Origin: an uncultured Oscillospiraceae bacterium
GTDB lineage: Bacteria; Bacillota; Clostridia; Oscillospirales; Ruminococcaceae
Direction of reading: 5' to 3'
Length of the DNA stretch: 7,660 nucleotides
NCBI GenBank assembly: GCA_900543295.1
Contig: UQQY01000112.1
Coordinates: 1 to 7,660 of the forward strand
Every line of letters starts with the position of its first letter. The first letter of the stretch is position 1. A model generated the notes under the pieces. That model did not search any database and had not been told where the DNA came from. It saw nothing but the letters and a program-made list of their open reading frames with translations. Shown here one piece after another: positions 6,463 to 7,660 of the stretch. A program made the translations under genes and the position numbers.

Positions 6463-6504
6463 AAAAGCGGCAGCCTTTCTCCGAAAAAGGCTGCCGCTTT
6501 TGTT
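6463..6504 (+). terminator. Rho-independent terminator after the M23 gene
   Basis: A perfect 16-base-pair stem has arms at 6463-6478 and 6486-6501 with a 7-base loop, followed by TTTTGTTGTG. It begins 10 bases after the stop codon. Confidence 0.92.
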
Positions 6505-6765
6505 GTGTGCCAAACAATTTTGGGCAGAATGCTTTTAGGGCGTCAGACCTGCGGACATGCCAAAAGGCGACAATGTTTTAATACAATTTGTAATAACAGA
6601 AATCCTGAGTTTTCAACAGCCAAATTCCGATTTGTTGAAAAAACGGTTAAAATCCTTTTTTATCGTTTCATTTAACGTTGAAAACTTCGTGGAAAATGTT
6701 TAAAAGCCTTTTTATAAAGTCAAGATCATTTTAACATCTGGTATTATTTTTTCGCTTCTTTTCAC
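6505..6765. other. AT-rich noncoding gap
   Basis: No supported gene between the M23 terminator and the promoter of the next small gene. The open frame running from 6343 to 6675 overlaps the end of the M23 gene and the terminator and has no ribosome site, so it is not called. The middle of the gap has overlapping inverted repeats (see 6608-6686). Otherwise it is AT-rich with runs of A and T, and nothing else was recognised. Confidence 0.55.
6608..6686. repeat. Overlapping inverted repeats with alternative pairings
   Basis: AGTTTTCAAC at 6608-6617 is perfectly complementary to GTTGAAAACT at 6677-6686. Its inner part also pairs with TGTTGAAAA at 6633-6641, so one left arm can pair with either of two right arms. 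The near pairing can extend by CAAAT/ATTTG (6621-6625, 6630-6634). A third imperfect pair, AACGGTTAAA (6642-6651) with TTTAACGTT (6671-6679), lies between. It could be a structured RNA, an operator cluster or chance in AT-rich DNA. Confidence 0.45.
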
Positions 6766-6794
6766 TTGCTATTGTCCATAAAATATAGTATGAT
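6766..6794 (+). promoter_or_regulatory. Sigma-A type promoter of the small membrane protein gene
   Basis: TTGCTA (6766-6771) and TATGAT (6789-6794) are spaced by exactly 17 bases, 41 bases ahead of the ATG at 6836. This is a good but not perfect housekeeping match. Confidence 0.7.
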
Positions 6795-6835
6795 AAGGAT
6801 GACAGTTCCCTGCCGTCGGCGATGGAGGTTATACG

Positions 6836-7018
6836 ATGAAGTCAGTTTCCCATATCAGAATGGTCGGACGAATCCTTTTGATTTTCGGCGTTTTATGTTT
6901 ATTGTGCGGTATCCTGCTTTTGGCGGTCGCCGCTTCGACAATTGGATTTTGGATCGTAATTGCTTCGATTCTCTTAAACATTGTCGGCATTTCCCTGATG
7001 ACGTTAAAAAAATACTGA
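6836..7018 (+). CDS. Small two-helix membrane protein, function unknown
   Basis: A 60-residue protein that I do not recognise. It is supported as a real gene by a GGAGG ribosome site (6824-6828) 7 bases before the ATG, a sigma-A type promoter upstream and an intrinsic terminator starting 3 bases after the stop. After a short polar N-terminus (MKSVSHIRMVGR) it has two hydrophobic segments at about residues 13-32 and 35-56 with no charged residue inside them. A short basic tail (LKKY) ends the chain. This hairpin topology would put both ends in the cytoplasm. Cys20 and Cys23 lie in the first helix. No catalytic motif is visible. It sits between the M23 gene and alanine racemase, but as a separate unit, so its neighbours give no clear functional clue. 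Confidence 0.75.
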   Translation: MKSVSHIRMVGRILLIFGVLCLLCGILLLAVAASTIGFWIVIASILLNIVGISLMTLKKY

Positions 7019-7021
7019 GTC

Positions 7022-7052
7022 AAGCCGCGCTGCATCGAACAGGCGGCTTTTT
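7022..7052 (+). terminator. Intrinsic terminator after the small membrane protein gene
   Basis: AAGCCGC (7022-7028) pairs with GCGGCTT (7043-7049). The stem is extended by CTG/CAG across a one-base bulge at 7029, and the structure ends in five T residues (7048-7052). Confidence 0.75.
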
Positions 7053-7098
7053 CAGGCAATTCCTGCGCATTCCACCACAAGGTAAGGAGCCTTTCAAT

Positions 7099-7660
7099 AT
7101 GAAGACATTTTATAAGCGCACCTGGGCAGAGATTGATCTGGATGCGCTGCATTTTAACTTAAAGCAGATTCGCGGCGCGCTTGGCGCAGAGACGGAAGTC
7201 ATGGCGGTTGTAAAGGCGGACGCCTACGGCCACGGCGACCGCATGATCGCACAAACCCTGGAGCAAAGCGGCGTATCCGCGTTCGCCGTTTCCAATATAA
7301 ATGAGGCGATCAGCCTGAGACGGCACGGCGTGCATGGAAAGCTTCTGATCTTAGGCTATACGCCGCCGGAGGCTGCGTCCGATCTTGCAGATTACCGCAT
7401 TTCGCAGACCGTCTTTTCCTCCGAATACGCCCGCCAGCTAAATGCCGCCTGCGTAGCCGACGGTGTGACGGTGAACTGCCACATCAAGCTGGATACCGGT
7501 ATGTCCCGCATCGGCTTTTGCACATCGGATGCCGAAACTGCTGCCAACGAAATTGCAGGCGTCTGTATGCTGTCAAATCTGAACTGCTGCGGACTGTTTT
7601 CCCACTTTTCAAGCGCCGACACGCATGACGCAGACTCTGACGCATATACGGCCATGCAGG
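7099..7660 (+). CDS. alr: Alanine racemase, N-terminal part (cut by window edge)
   Basis: A PLP enzyme that interconverts L- and D-alanine to supply D-alanine for peptidoglycan. The first 187 codons are present and the frame is still open at the window end. The family N-terminus RTWAEIDLDALHFNL is followed by the PLP-lysine motif VVKADAYGHG, with Lys39 as the Schiff-base residue. Further in is HIKLDTGMSRIGF (128-140), with Arg137 at the position of the conserved active-site arginine, and then GLFSHFSSAD, typical of the alpha/beta barrel. The start is the ATG at 7099, with an AAGGAG site (7084-7089) 9 bases upstream. It follows the terminator of the small membrane protein gene by 46 bases; no promoter was recognised in that short gap, so read-through transcription is possible. 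The catalytic tyrosine of the C-terminal domain lies outside the window. Confidence 0.95.
   Translation, partial: MKTFYKRTWAEIDLDALHFNLKQIRGALGAETEVMAVVKADAYGHGDRMIAQTLEQSGVSAFAVSNINEAISLRRHGVHGKLLILGYTPPEAASDLADYRISQTVFSSEYARQLNAACVADGVTVNCHIKLDTGMSRIGFCTSDAETAANEIAGVCMLSNLNCCGLFSHFSSADTHDADSDAYTAMQ

Noticed and set aside
6343..6675. 110-codon plus-strand frame running out of the M23 gene
   Set aside because: It runs through the intrinsic terminator, lacks a ribosome site, and its second half is low-complexity AT-rich translation.

Overview
The window looks like a spore-forming, Gram-positive member of the Clostridia (probably a gut-type relative of the Ruminococcaceae/Oscillospiraceae). 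The evidence is strong AGGAGG-type ribosome binding sites, a SpoIIQ-like LytM/M23 peptidase, a linked serC-serA pair, small ECF sigma factors and moderate GC content. The family-level placement is a guess from gene style and not from any search.

Left part (1-2897, minus strand): four genes lie head to tail and very close together, in transcription order ECF sigma factor (2424-2897), membrane-anchored serpin with an anti-sigma-like N-terminus (1072-2427), secreted matrixin-like zinc metalloprotease (417-1049), and the start of an exported protein of unknown function that runs off the left edge (1-399). Sigma and serpin overlap by 4 bases, and the other gaps are 22 and 17 bases. This is the most interesting part of the window. 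The sigma factor's expected partner, an anti-sigma factor, seems to be fused through one membrane helix to an extracellular serpin domain, and the next gene is a protease. This suggests, but does not prove, a signalling system that senses extracellular proteolysis through the serpin conformational change.

Middle (3014-5447, minus strand): a serine-biosynthesis operon, serC then serA. It has a near-consensus housekeeping promoter upstream of serC and a strong intrinsic terminator after serA, which separates it from the sigma operon.

Right part (5742-7660, plus strand): a divergently transcribed SpoIIQ-like M23 peptidase closed by a strong terminator; a 383-base gap with overlapping inverted repeats; a 60-residue two-helix membrane protein with its own promoter and terminator; and the first 187 codons of alanine racemase, cut by the window edge. 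No rRNA, tRNA, CRISPR array, insertion sequence or attachment site was seen.
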